From: JACJWR01 sp964556255
Lineage (GTDB): Bacteria > Actinomycetota > Actinomycetes > S36-B12 > UBA10799
Assembly: GCA_964556255.1 (NCBI GenBank)
Contig: CAZKVQ010000008.1
Span: forward strand, 1 to 64,000
Length of the DNA: 64,000 nt
Direction: 5' to 3'
Shown here piece after piece: positions 17,090-25,552 of the stretch; the first letter of the stretch is position 1; the number at the start of each line of letters is the position of its first letter. The position numbers were made by a program, and so were the translations under genes. Below the pieces are notes generated by a model. That model was not told where the DNA came from, made no database searches, and was given only the letters and a program-made list of their open reading frames with translations.

Positions 17090-17135
17090 CGGATAGCCCG
17101 GGATATCCGACTCCCGCCTGATTCCGATATCCGGA
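17090..17135. promoter_or_regulatory. CGGATA/TATCCG inverted repeats upstream of the hemA promoter
   Basis: CGGATA (17090-17095) and TATCCG (17104-17109) form an inverted repeat with an 8-base spacer. GATATCCG recurs at 17126-17133 inside TCCGATATCCGGA. The two GATATC cores are 24 bases apart. The group lies 20-65 bases before the -35 box of the hem promoter. It may be an activator or repressor site, or part of a terminator for the glutaredoxin-like gene. Confidence 0.35.
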
Positions 17136-17154
17136 CATCAAATCCCGACCCGCT

Positions 17155-17183
17155 TTGAGAGTTCTTTGCCGAACTCGTAGTCT
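17155..17183 (+). promoter_or_regulatory. Promoter of the hem-ccs operon
   Basis: TTGAGA (17155-17160), a 17-base spacer, and TAGTCT (17178-17183), a good match to the actinobacterial housekeeping sigma consensus. Transcription would begin near 17190, giving a leader of about 140 bases before hemA that contains the 30-codon leader ORF. Confidence 0.6.
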
Positions 17184-17240
17184 GTACCGGTATCCGCCCG
17201 TTCGCGGCGGCCCCCGTGAGTGCGGAAGATCCGGAGCAGC

Positions 17241-17333
17241 ATGACCATCAGGCAGTCTGACGCGTGCCGTCATGCGCTGCCGTCGTCGATCGCCGTTGCT
17301 TCGCCATCGCCCTTGGGGAGCCCCCCGAAATGA
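17241..17333 (+). CDS. Candidate 30-residue leader peptide overlapping the hemA start
   Basis: ATG 17241 is preceded by GGAG eight bases upstream. The ORF reads MTIRQSDACRHALPSS and continues to a TGA at 17331-17333. This TGA overlaps the hemA ATG (17330-17332) in an ATGA arrangement, and the hemA ribosome binding site lies within the last codons. The arrangement is what one expects of a translationally coupled leader or an attenuator peptide. It holds one Cys and one His, side by side apart from an Arg, but no run of a single amino acid. No homologue is known to me, and a chance ORF cannot be excluded. Confidence 0.4.
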   Translation: MTIRQSDACRHALPSSIAVASPSPLGSPPK

Positions 17334-18643
17334 CGCTCATCGTGGTGGGCGTAAGCCACCGTTCTGCGTCCTTCGATCTCCTCGACCGGGTAGCGCTCGG
17401 AGACGACGGCGCCAAGCACCTGTTGGACACGGTTGTCGCGAGCGACCACGTGGCCGAAGCGATGGTGCTCTCGACCTGCAACCGGGTTGAGGTCTACGCG
17501 GACGTCGATCGCTTCCACGGGGCCGTCGAGGACGTGACGGCGATGCTGGCCAAGCACGCCGGATTGCCGGTGGGCGATTTCGCGGGCTACGCCTACATCC
17601 ACTACGACGAGCGCGCGGTCCATCACATGTTCACCGTGGCCTCCGGACTCGACTCCATGGTCACCGGGGAGCAGCAGATCGTAGGACAGGTGCGCTCAGC
17701 GCTACGGCAGGCCCAGGAGTCCGGCACGGCAGGTCGGGTCATCAACGAGCTGGGCCAGACTGCCCTGCGGGTCGGCAAGCGCATCCACAGCGAGACCGGT
17801 ATCGATCGCCACGGTGCCTCCGTGGTCTCGGTGGCGTTGAACCGCGCCGACGACCTGCTCGGTGGTCTGCGTGGCCGACGGGCTGCGCTCATCGGGGCCG
17901 GTGCCATGGGTGCCCTGGCCGTGAACCAGTTGTTGGCTGCCGGCGTCACCGACCTGGTGGTGATCAACAGGACACAGGGCAACGCCGAGCGCTTCCTGTC
18001 GGCCGAACTCCCCAGTGGCCTGCCGGCACCTGTGCGGCTGGCCGGGCTGGACGACCTCCGGGGAGCGATCGCAGGGGTGGACATCGTCGTCACCTGTACT
18101 GGCGCCAGCGGCACCGTACTCTCGGCTGCCGACCTGTCACCGGCCACCCGGGTGGTCGTCGACCTGGCATTGCCGCACGATGTGGAACCTGATGTCGCGG
18201 GCGTGCCCGGGGTGGCACTCATCAATCTCGCTGCTCTTGCGTTGCTGCCGGGGCACCATTCCGCGGCCGAGGCCGCAGCTGGCCTCCTCGTCGACCAGGA
18301 GACCGATGCCTTCGTCGCAGCTCAGGCTGCTGCCTCGGTGGAGCCCGTGGTGGTATCCCTGAGGGCGCGCGCGGACGGCATCCTCGAGGACGAGGTGAAG
18401 AGGCTGCGCCTCAAGTTGCCGAACCTCGACGACGCGGGGGCCGCCGAGGTGGAGAAGGCACTTCGCAGAGCCATGTCCGCCTTGCTGCATACCCCAACTG
18501 TCCGGATGAAGCAGTTCGCCTCGGATCCCGGTGGTGAGCGGTTCGCTGCAGCCCTGCAAGCGTTGTTCGACCTGGACCCGGCCACCGTCCAGGTGCTGTC
18601 GACGCCACCGGAGGTGCCGGGTGTCGGCGGTGCCGATGAGTGA
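17330..18643 (+). CDS. hemA: Glutamyl-tRNA reductase
   Basis: First committed step of C5-pathway heme synthesis: reduces Glu-tRNA(Glu) to glutamate-1-semialdehyde with NADPH. The 437-residue product has the active-site Cys at residue 50 in STCNRVEVY, the tRNA/substrate region TGEQQIVGQVRSAL, the NADPH-binding motif LIGAGAMGALAVNQLL and a C-terminal dimerisation helix region. Start ATG 17330 follows GGGGAG by 9 bases and gives the conserved N-terminus MTLIVVGVSHRSA. It is the second cistron after the leader ORF, and its end overlaps hemC by 8 bases. Confidence 0.96.
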   Translation: MTLIVVGVSHRSASFDLLDRVALGDDGAKHLLDTVVASDHVAEAMVLSTCNRVEVYADVDRFHGAVEDVTAMLAKHAGLPVGDFAGYAYIHYDERAVHHMFTVASGLDSMVTGEQQIVGQVRSALRQAQESGTAGRVINELGQTALRVGKRIHSETGIDRHGASVVSVALNRADDLLGGLRGRRAALIGAGAMGALAVNQLLAAGVTDLVVINRTQGNAERFLSAELPSGLPAPVRLAGLDDLRGAIAGVDIVVTCTGASGTVLSAADLSPATRVVVDLALPHDVEPDVAGVPGVALINLAALALLPGHHSAAEAAAGLLVDQETDAFVAAQAAASVEPVVVSLRARADGILEDEVKRLRLKLPNLDDAGAAEVEKALRRAMSALLHTPTVRMKQFASDPGGERFAAALQALFDLDPATVQVLSTPPEVPGVGGADE

Positions 18644-19556
18644 GCCCATCCGGGTGGCGACGCGGCGCAGCCCGCTCGCCCTAGCGCAATCCAGCCTGGT
18701 CGCCGAGCGCATCACCGCCATCACCGGACGGCCGGTCGAACTCGTGCACACAGTCACCCAGGGGGACCTGGACAGCAGCCCGCTGACCAGTATCGGCGGT
18801 GCCGGGGTGTTCGTCGCCGCGGTTCGGCAGGCGGTCATCGATGGTCACGCCGATGTCGCGGTGCACTCGTTGAAGGACCTGCCTACCGCCCCATGTGAGG
18901 GCATCGTGGTGGCCGCCGTGCCCGAGCGGGAGGATCCCAGGGATGCGCTGTGTTCTCATGGCGCCTCCCTGGCCGAGCTTCCCGCCGGCGCTCGAATCGG
19001 TACCGGATCCCCTCGGCGTGGTGCGCAGCTGAACATTCGTCGGCCGGATTGTCAGGTCGTCGATCTGCGGGGCAATGTCGATACCCGGCTGGCACATCTG
19101 GACTCCGACCTCGATGCGGTGCTGCTGGCGGCGGCGGGTCTGCGACGGTTGGGTCGCACCGGTGCGGTCACCGAGTACCTGGACCCCGAGGTGGTGCTGC
19201 CAGCGCCGGGTCAAGGCGCCCTCGCAGTTGAGGTGCGGTCGGATGACGAGGAACTGAACGTCGCGCTGGCGCAGTTGGACGACGCCGCGACCCGCGCCGC
19301 TGTCACTGCCGAGCGGTCTCTGTTGGCGGCCCTGGACGCCGGTTGTTCGGCGCCTGTGGGTGCCTACGCCGAAGTCACGGAACCAGGCTTCTGGGCCCCT
19401 GAAATCTTCCTTCGCGGCGGCGTATTCGCCGACGCCAAGGCGGTACGAATGTCGGTTACCGGTCCCGTTGCGGCCGCCGAGGAGTTGGGACGCGAACTCG
19501 CCGACCAACTTCTGGCGAGCGGGGCGGCCGGTCTGTTGTCGGAGTCGAGTCTGTGA
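18636..19556 (+). CDS. hemC: Porphobilinogen deaminase (hydroxymethylbilane synthase)
   Basis: Polymerises four porphobilinogens into hydroxymethylbilane. The 306-residue product shows RRSPLALAQS, the catalytic Asp in VHSLKDLPT, GTGSPRRGAQL, and the cofactor-carrying Cys in LDAGCSAPVGA (about residue 237). Length is normal. Its ATG lies inside the end of hemA (8-base overlap) and its stop overlaps the hemD GTG by 3 bases, so translation is coupled through the series. Confidence 0.96.
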   Translation: MSEPIRVATRRSPLALAQSSLVAERITAITGRPVELVHTVTQGDLDSSPLTSIGGAGVFVAAVRQAVIDGHADVAVHSLKDLPTAPCEGIVVAAVPEREDPRDALCSHGASLAELPAGARIGTGSPRRGAQLNIRRPDCQVVDLRGNVDTRLAHLDSDLDAVLLAAAGLRRLGRTGAVTEYLDPEVVLPAPGQGALAVEVRSDDEELNVALAQLDDAATRAAVTAERSLLAALDAGCSAPVGAYAEVTEPGFWAPEIFLRGGVFADAKAVRMSVTGPVAAAEELGRELADQLLASGAAGLLSESSL

Positions 19557-21139
19557 GCACAAAGAGCAAGCCCGCCGTCGGAACCATCACCCTGGTTGCT
19601 GCCGGTCCCGGAGATCCTGAACTTCTCACCCTGCGGGCGGTTTCCGCCCTCGGGCGAGCCGATGTCGTGCTGGCCGACGCTGACGCGCTGGCCATCGCGG
19701 AGAGGTTTGCCCCGCAGGCCGAGATCGAGCCCGTGATAGACGCCAACGGGCTGCCGCTCACCCGGAACGCCCGGGCGAAGAAGGCGATCTCGGCCGCCCG
19801 CAAGGGAGCGACCGTCGTGCGCCTCATGGCAGGTGATCCGGTACTGGACGGCGCCCTGTCCGAGGAGGGCGAAGTACTGCATCGGGGCGAAGTGCGCTTC
19901 GAAGTTGTCCCGGGCGCGTCCACTTTCTCTGGTGTGGCGGCATTCGCCGGGTTCGGCCTGACCGGAAAGAAGCACGGAGAGATCGTGCTGTTCACCGAGC
20001 TCGGTTCCGGACCGCTGCCGGCACAGGACCCGAAGACCACCTTGGTGTTCCTCTCGGGTGCCGACGAGGCCCCGGCCATAGCCGCAGAATTGATGGATGC
20101 CGGATATGCCGCCACCACCCCCATCGGGGTCACCCGGGCAGGTTCCACCGTCGACCAGCGCACCCTGGTATCAACCCTGGGTGAGGTGACCAAGGCGGCG
20201 AAGGCGGCCAAGCTCGCCGGGCCCGGGACGGTGGTCGTGGGCGATGCCGTTTCGGCCAGGGACTCCCTGAACTGGTTCGAGACCAAACCGCTCTTCGGCT
20301 GGCGGGTGCTGATCCCACGTACCCGCGAGCAGGCCGGTGCCGTGACCGCGCAATTGGTGCCCTACGGAGCGGTCGGGGTCGAGGTGCCCACCATCAGCGT
20401 CGAACCGCCGCGCACCCCCCAGCAGATGGAGAAGGCCATCCAGGGGGTCGTCACCGGCAAGTACCAGTGGATCGTGTTCACCTCGTCCAACGCCGTGCGC
20501 GCCGTCCGGGAGCGCCTGGAGGACTACGGCTTGGATGCCCGCGCGTTGGCCGGCATCAAGTTGGCGGCTGTAGGGGACAAGACGGCCGACGCCCTGCGAG
20601 AGTTCGGAGCGCAGCCGGAGCTGGTACCCACCGGCGAGCAGTCCAGCGCCGGGTTGGTGGCCGAATGGCCATCCTTCGACTCCTCGATAGACCCCATCAA
20701 TCGGGTCTTCCTGCCCCGCGCCGACATCGCCACCGAGATCCTGGTCGAGGGACTGACCGAGCGGGGATGGGAAGTCGACGACATCACGGCGTATCGAACT
20801 GTTCGGGCGGCCCCACCGGCGGCCGAAACCCGCGAGGCGATCAAGACCGGCGGGTTCGATGCGGTGCTCTTCACCTCGTCGAGCACCGTACGCAACCTTG
20901 TCGGCATTGCTGGCAAGCCCCACGCGACCACCGTCGTCGCCTGCATCGGTCCGGCCACCGCAAAGACCGCCGAGGAGCACGGCCTGCGGGTGGACGTCCT
21001 GGCTAGCGATCCGAAGATCGAGGTGCTGGTCACCGAGCTCGCGCAGTTCGGCGAGCAGTTGCGACTGAAGGCCGCCGAGAACGGCGACACCTCCTGGCGT
21101 CCCAGCCGCAAGCGGGCATCCCGGCGCCGCTCCTCATGA
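19553..21139 (+). CDS. hemD: Uroporphyrinogen-III synthase fused to a divergent uroporphyrinogen-III C-methyltransferase domain
   Basis: Product of 528 residues. Residues 1-235 match the SUMT (CobA) methyltransferase fold: VAAGPGDPELLTLRA is well kept. The next signature, usually with GGDP and FGRG, reads VVRLMAGDPVLDGAL, so part of the SAM/substrate site is altered. Residues 240-500 are the uroporphyrinogen-III synthase (VLIPRTREQAGAV, FTSSNAVRAVRERL, LPRADIATEILVEGL, FTSSSTVRNLV), which cyclises and inverts ring D. A Lys/Arg/Ser tail closes the protein. The synthase activity is secure; methyltransferase activity is doubtful. Confidence 0.93.
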   Translation: MSTKSKPAVGTITLVAAGPGDPELLTLRAVSALGRADVVLADADALAIAERFAPQAEIEPVIDANGLPLTRNARAKKAISAARKGATVVRLMAGDPVLDGALSEEGEVLHRGEVRFEVVPGASTFSGVAAFAGFGLTGKKHGEIVLFTELGSGPLPAQDPKTTLVFLSGADEAPAIAAELMDAGYAATTPIGVTRAGSTVDQRTLVSTLGEVTKAAKAAKLAGPGTVVVGDAVSARDSLNWFETKPLFGWRVLIPRTREQAGAVTAQLVPYGAVGVEVPTISVEPPRTPQQMEKAIQGVVTGKYQWIVFTSSNAVRAVRERLEDYGLDARALAGIKLAAVGDKTADALREFGAQPELVPTGEQSSAGLVAEWPSFDSSIDPINRVFLPRADIATEILVEGLTERGWEVDDITAYRTVRAAPPAAETREAIKTGGFDAVLFTSSSTVRNLVGIAGKPHATTVVACIGPATAKTAEEHGLRVDVLASDPKIEVLVTELAQFGEQLRLKAAENGDTSWRPSRKRASRRRSS

Positions 21140-22113
21140 TCGCGGCGCGGCCCCGACGCCTGCGCGGCACGGCCGCGATGCGCAGGCTCGTGGCGGAGAC
21201 CGAACTCTGCGGCCGCCAGTTGATCCAACCGCTGTTCCACAGGGAGGGGCTGGACTCGCCACGGCCGGTGGGTGCCATGCCCGGGGTGTCGCAACTCGAC
21301 ATCGATTCGCTGCGACGGGCCGCAGCGGAAGCCGTGGCTGCCGGAGTGGGCGGCCTCATGCTGTTCGCCGTCCCGCTCCACCGCGACGCGACCGGTTCGA
21401 GTGCGTTGGATCCGGAGGGGGCGCTGAGCCGTGCGGTTGCCGAGGTGGTCGCGGAGGTGGGCGGGGACACCGTGGTGATGGCCGACCTCTGTCTGGACGA
21501 ATTCACCGACCACGGTCACTGCGGGGTGCTCGATGACCGGGGCAATGTGGACAACGACGCCACCGTGGACCTCTATGCGCAGATGGCAGTCGTGCTTGCC
21601 GACGCAGGTGCCAACGTTGTCGCACCCAGCGGCATGATGGATGGCCAGGTGGGGGCCATCCGCACATCGCTGGAGGACGCCGGTCACCTCGATGTCGCGG
21701 TGCTGGCCTACGCCGCCAAGTACTCCTCGGCCTTCTACGGGCCCTTTCGAGAGGCGGTCGACAGCACGCTGGTCGGTGACCGCCGCAGTTACCAGCAGGA
21801 CCCGGCCAACCGACGTGAAGCGGCCCGCGAGATCGCGCTGGACATCGCCGAGGGCGCGGACATGGTGATGGTCAAGCCCGCACTGGCCTACCTGGACGTG
21901 ATTGCCGATGCCGCTCGCACGGTGACGGTGCCGCTGCTCGCCTACCAGGTCTCCGGCGAAATGGCCATGGTGGAGGCGGCCGCCGCGGCGGGGATGCTCG
22001 ACCGCGACGCCGTCATCGAAGAGACCCTGCTGTCGATCAGACGGGCAGGCGCGGACGGCATACTCACGTATTGGGCCGCCGAAGCGGCGGCCAAGTTGGG
22101 AGGTGGCACGTGA
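21136..22113 (+). CDS. hemB: Delta-aminolevulinic acid dehydratase (porphobilinogen synthase)
   Basis: Condenses two 5-aminolevulinates into porphobilinogen. The 325-residue product has both catalytic lysines, K195 in YAAKYSSAFYGPFREA and K247 in MVKPALAYLDV. The metal loop reads DLCLDEFTDHGHCG, a mix of the Zn-type (three Cys) and the Asp-type site, which leaves two of the three Cys ligands. This form is common in actinobacteria. ATG 21136 overlaps the hemD stop in an ATGA. Confidence 0.96.
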   Translation: MIAARPRRLRGTAAMRRLVAETELCGRQLIQPLFHREGLDSPRPVGAMPGVSQLDIDSLRRAAAEAVAAGVGGLMLFAVPLHRDATGSSALDPEGALSRAVAEVVAEVGGDTVVMADLCLDEFTDHGHCGVLDDRGNVDNDATVDLYAQMAVVLADAGANVVAPSGMMDGQVGAIRTSLEDAGHLDVAVLAYAAKYSSAFYGPFREAVDSTLVGDRRSYQQDPANRREAAREIALDIAEGADMVMVKPALAYLDVIADAARTVTVPLLAYQVSGEMAMVEAAAAAGMLDRDAVIEETLLSIRRAGADGILTYWAAEAAAKLGGGT

Positions 22114-23426
22114 ACATCCACCGCGATGACGAGATCTCCCGATCGTGGTTCGCCCGAGCGCAGGAGGTCATCCCGGGCGGGGTCAATTCCCCGGTGCGGG
22201 CCTTCCATGCGGTGGGCGGCACCCCGCTGTTCTTCGTTTCCGGTCGTGGCGCGGAAGTCGTCGATGCCGACGGCAATTCCTACGTCGACCTCGTGTGTTC
22301 CTGGGGCCCGATGATCCTCGGTCACAGCCACCCCGAAGTGCGCGAGGCCGTCGAAGCGGCCGTCGCGCGCGGGTTCTCCTTCGGCGCCCCCAGCATGGCC
22401 GAGGTGCTGCTCGCGGAGGAGATCTGCTCAAGGGTCGAGCCGGTGGAGTCGGTGCGGCTGGTGAGTTCGGGCACCGAGGCAACGATGAGCGCTATCCGGG
22501 TTGCCCGCGGCTTTACCGGACGCAACAAGATCGTCAAGTTCGCCGGCTGCTACCACGGCCACTCGGATGCCCTGCTTGCCGAGGCCGGTTCCGGGATAGC
22601 CACGTTCGCGCTGCCCGGTTCGGCCGGCGTGACCGCTGGCGCGGCCGGTGACACCATCGTGCTGCCCTACAACGACCCCGACGCACTCCGGGCGGCCTTC
22701 GCCGCCCACCCCGGTGAGATCGCGGCCGTCATCACCGAGGCTGTGCCGGCCAACATGGGGGTGGTGCCGCCAGCGGCAGGATTCGACACTCTGATCTCGG
22801 CCACGGCTCACGCAGACGGCGCGCTGGTGATCTCAGACGCGGTGATGACCGGCTTCCGGGTGTCCCGATCCGGCTGGTACGGCATCGCGGGCCCCGACGG
22901 ACAGGACACCGCCGACCTGTTCACCTTCGGCAAGGTCATCGGTGGCGGGCTGCCGGTGGCGGCCTTCGGAGGACGAGCAGAGGTGATGGCGGTGCTGGCG
23001 CCGGCAGGGCCGGTTTACCAGGCCGGCACGCTGTCGGGCAATCCAGTTGCCTCGGCCTGCGGCCTCGCGACCCTGCAGAACTGCACCGAGGCGGTGTATA
23101 CCGACCTGAACCATGTTTCCCGCGCGATCGGCGACCTCGCTACCGAGGCACTGTCCGCGGCCGGGGTCCCGCACCGGCTGCAGCGGGCCGGGAACCTCTT
23201 CAGCATCTTCTTCGTCGATTCCGATGTCCGCGACTACGACCAGGCCAGAACCCAGGACACGGCTGCGTACGCCCGGTTCTTCCATGCGATGCTTGACCAC
23301 GGCGTCTCGCTGCCACCCTCGGCCTACGAGGCCTGGTTCGTCAGCGCTGCGCACGACGAGGATTCGCTGGAGCGGATCGCTGCCGCCCTGCCGGCCGCTG
23401 CTGAGGCAGCGGCCCGCGTCGACTGA
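22110..23426 (+). CDS. hemL: Glutamate-1-semialdehyde 2,1-aminomutase
   Basis: PLP enzyme that converts glutamate-1-semialdehyde to 5-aminolevulinate, the step after HemA. The 438-residue product has the PLP lysine near residue 275 in FTFGKVIGGGLPVAAFGG, the phosphate-binding SSGTEATMSAIRVAR, GCYHGHSDALL and the substrate loop IPGGVNSPVRAF. The motif usually written DEVMTGFR reads DAVMTGFR here; the PLP-contacting Asp is kept. GTG 22110 overlaps the hemB stop. A longer in-frame reading would lie in hemB. Confidence 0.95.
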   Translation: MNIHRDDEISRSWFARAQEVIPGGVNSPVRAFHAVGGTPLFFVSGRGAEVVDADGNSYVDLVCSWGPMILGHSHPEVREAVEAAVARGFSFGAPSMAEVLLAEEICSRVEPVESVRLVSSGTEATMSAIRVARGFTGRNKIVKFAGCYHGHSDALLAEAGSGIATFALPGSAGVTAGAAGDTIVLPYNDPDALRAAFAAHPGEIAAVITEAVPANMGVVPPAAGFDTLISATAHADGALVISDAVMTGFRVSRSGWYGIAGPDGQDTADLFTFGKVIGGGLPVAAFGGRAEVMAVLAPAGPVYQAGTLSGNPVASACGLATLQNCTEAVYTDLNHVSRAIGDLATEALSAAGVPHRLQRAGNLFSIFFVDSDVRDYDQARTQDTAAYARFFHAMLDHGVSLPPSAYEAWFVSAAHDEDSLERIAAALPAAAEAAARVD

Positions 23427-23438
23427 GGAGGAGGGGCC

Positions 23439-24077
23439 GTGAGTCGCACCATCGTGCACATGCTGCGCCACGGTGAGGTCTACAACCCCGACAAGGTGCT
23501 CTACGGCCGGCTGCCCGGGTTCAACCTGTCCGACCTCGGGCGCGAAATGGCGGAACGCGCCGCGCTGGCATTGCAGGGGCGCGACGTCGTGGTGATCTGG
23601 TCCTCTCCCATGGAGCGTGCGCAGGAGACGGCCGCGCCCATCGCTGCGAGCCATGAATTGCCCGTCGAGCTCGACGACCGGCTGCTGGAAGCCACGAACG
23701 TGTTCGAGGGGCAGCGGGTGTCCGTCGGTGACGGCGTTCTACGCAACCCTCGGGTGTGGCCCCACCTTCGCAACCCGTTCAAGCCGAGCTGGGGCGAGCC
23801 GTACCGCGAAGTGGCCGCCCGGATGTCCGCCGCCGTGGAGAACGCCCGGGTGCTGGCAGAAGGCCACGAGGCGGTGCTGGTAAGCCACCAATTGCCGATC
23901 TGGATCACGCGGCTGTACCTGGAGGGCCGTCGATTCGTGCACAACCCCGCCAATAGGCAGTGTTCGTTGGCCTCTCTCACCTCGTTGGTCTACGAGGGAC
24001 ACGAGCTCGAGGCGGTGCTGTACAGCGAGCCATCCGCGGACCTGTTGGAGCAGAGCACGAAGGGTGTTGGCGCTTAA
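23439..24077 (+). CDS. Histidine phosphatase (phosphoglycerate mutase-like) family protein
   Basis: Product of 212 residues with the catalytic LRHGEVYNPDKVLYG at the N-terminus, a second Arg in SPMERAQETA and the C-terminal His in VLVSHQLPIW. Members are phosphatases or mutases; here the substrate is unknown. The gene lies between hemL and the thioredoxin-like gene in the same order as in mycobacteria (Rv0525-like, from memory). A strong ribosome binding site (GAGGAGGAGGGG) precedes GTG 23439, only 12 bases after hemL. Confidence 0.87.
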   Translation: MSRTIVHMLRHGEVYNPDKVLYGRLPGFNLSDLGREMAERAALALQGRDVVVIWSSPMERAQETAAPIAASHELPVELDDRLLEATNVFEGQRVSVGDGVLRNPRVWPHLRNPFKPSWGEPYREVAARMSAAVENARVLAEGHEAVLVSHQLPIWITRLYLEGRRFVHNPANRQCSLASLTSLVYEGHELEAVLYSEPSADLLEQSTKGVGA

Positions 24078-24080
24078 CCC

Positions 24081-24680
24081 GTGTACGCCACCAGGAGGAC
24101 CACCGTTTCGGTCGTAGGCGCCGCGCTGCTCGCAGGCGTGGCGCTGGCCGGTTGTGGTTCGAGCCAGGCCGCCTCAGAGGCGAAGCCCGCAGCGGGTGCC
24201 GGATACGTCGCGGGGGACGGCTCAGCGGTGATCCTCACCGACGCCGAGCGCAAGCCGGCCCCGGACTTGCAGGGGACCACGCTGGACGGTAAGCCGTGGT
24301 CGTTGGCCGACCAGAAGGGCCACGTCACGGCGATCAACGTGTGGGCATCGTGGTGCGCGCCCTGTCGGGCCGAAGCGCCGACGCTGGAGCGCACCTACAA
24401 GAAGATGGCGCCCCAGGGTGTCCGCTTCGTGGGCATCGACACCCGTGATTCGGAGACCGCCGCGAAGGAGTTCGTCGCCAAATACGGCATCACCTACCCG
24501 AACCTGCCGGACCCCGATGGCCAGCTGCAGTTGGCCTTCCGCGACACCCTGCCGCCGCAGTCCATCCCGTCGACCATCTTCATCGACGCCCAAGGCCGGG
24601 TCGCTGCCCGCATCCTCGGCCGGGTGGACGAAACGAGGCTGACCGGAATCCTCGACACCCTGGTGAAGGAGTCCCAGTGA
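24081..24680 (+). CDS. TlpA/ResA-type thioredoxin-like lipoprotein
   Basis: Extracytoplasmic thiol-disulfide reductase that keeps apocytochrome c cysteines reduced before heme attachment. The 199-residue product has a lipoprotein signal ending in the lipobox ALAGC (Cys near residue 25), a linker, then a thioredoxin fold with WCAPC (C92 and C95), and IDTRDSETAAKEF and the cis-Pro loop in PPQSIPSTIFID. The stop overlaps the ccdA start by 4 bases (GTGA), so the two electron-relay partners are coupled. Confidence 0.9.
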   Translation: MYATRRTTVSVVGAALLAGVALAGCGSSQAASEAKPAAGAGYVAGDGSAVILTDAERKPAPDLQGTTLDGKPWSLADQKGHVTAINVWASWCAPCRAEAPTLERTYKKMAPQGVRFVGIDTRDSETAAKEFVAKYGITYPNLPDPDGQLQLAFRDTLPPQSIPSTIFIDAQGRVAARILGRVDETRLTGILDTLVKESQ

Positions 24681-25552
24681 TCCCGCTGGCGACGGCGGAC
24701 ACTGTCGCCCAGGGGTCGCTGCTGCTCGCCCTTCCCATCGCGGCCGCCGCTGGTCTGGTGTCGTTCCTGTCGCCATGCGTGCTGCCACTGGTACCCGGCT
24801 ACCTGTCGTACATCACCGGCCTGACGGGGGCAGAACTCGGAATGACTGCACCGTCCGAGGCCGCCGCCGCGCCGCCCAGTCGCGTCCGCACCGAGGGCGG
24901 CCGTGGCGATTCCGCCGTCGACACCGCCGTGTCCACCTCCGTGGCGGTCGAGCCGGGGGCCACCCCAACCGGACGCTCCTCCCGAGTGCTCATCGGCACG
25001 CTGGGCTTCATCGCCGGCTTCACGGTCGTATTCATGTCCTATGGGGCCCTGTTCGGCGCCCTCGGCGACCTGCTGCTGGAGTATCAGGACGTGATCACCC
25101 GCGTGATGGGCGTGCTCGTGATCATCCTCGGCCTCGGTTTCATGGGTTGGCTACCAGGGCTGCAGCGGGAGTACCGGTTCCACCGGGCACCGGTCATCGG
25201 GCTCTGGGGGGCGCCGCTGCTGGGCGCGCTGTTCGGGATCGGCTGGACACCGTGCATCGGTCCGACGCTCGCGGCCGTGCAGACACTGGCGTTCACCGAG
25301 GCGTCGGCGCTCCGCGGCGCATTGTTGTCGTTGGCCTACTGCGTTGGGTTGGGGGTTCCCTTCATCCTGATCGGGTTGGCCTTCCGCCGACTCGCGGGCA
25401 CCCTCAGCTGGGTCAAGTCGCACTATGCGCTGGTGATGCGAATCGGCGGCGGTCTGCTCATCGTGATCGGCGTGCTGCTGGTCACCGGGGTGTGGAACGA
25501 CCTCACCATCGAGATGCGCACCTGGACCGGATCCTTCGAGGTGCCGCTGTGA
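24677..25552 (+). CDS. ccdA: Cytochrome c biogenesis membrane protein CcdA
   Basis: Membrane protein that passes reducing equivalents from cytoplasmic thioredoxin to the ResA-like lipoprotein. The 291-residue product has six predicted helices. The two redox cysteines are in SFLSPCVLPLVPGYLSY (first helix) and GIGWTPCIGPTLAAV. A hydrophilic Ala/Ser/Arg-rich insert of roughly 50 residues separates the first and second helix and is longer than in the core family. Start GTG 24677 overlaps the preceding stop; its end overlaps resB. Confidence 0.92.
   Translation: MIPLATADTVAQGSLLLALPIAAAAGLVSFLSPCVLPLVPGYLSYITGLTGAELGMTAPSEAAAAPPSRVRTEGGRGDSAVDTAVSTSVAVEPGATPTGRSSRVLIGTLGFIAGFTVVFMSYGALFGALGDLLLEYQDVITRVMGVLVIILGLGFMGWLPGLQREYRFHRAPVIGLWGAPLLGALFGIGWTPCIGPTLAAVQTLAFTEASALRGALLSLAYCVGLGVPFILIGLAFRRLAGTLSWVKSHYALVMRIGGGLLIVIGVLLVTGVWNDLTIEMRTWTGSFEVPL

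Noticed and set aside
24775..25548. A long N-terminal extension of ResB across ccdA
   Set aside because: The frame is open, but the translation is Arg/His-rich and without helices, and it overlaps the well supported ccdA gene. The GTG at 25549 fits the overlap pattern of the series.
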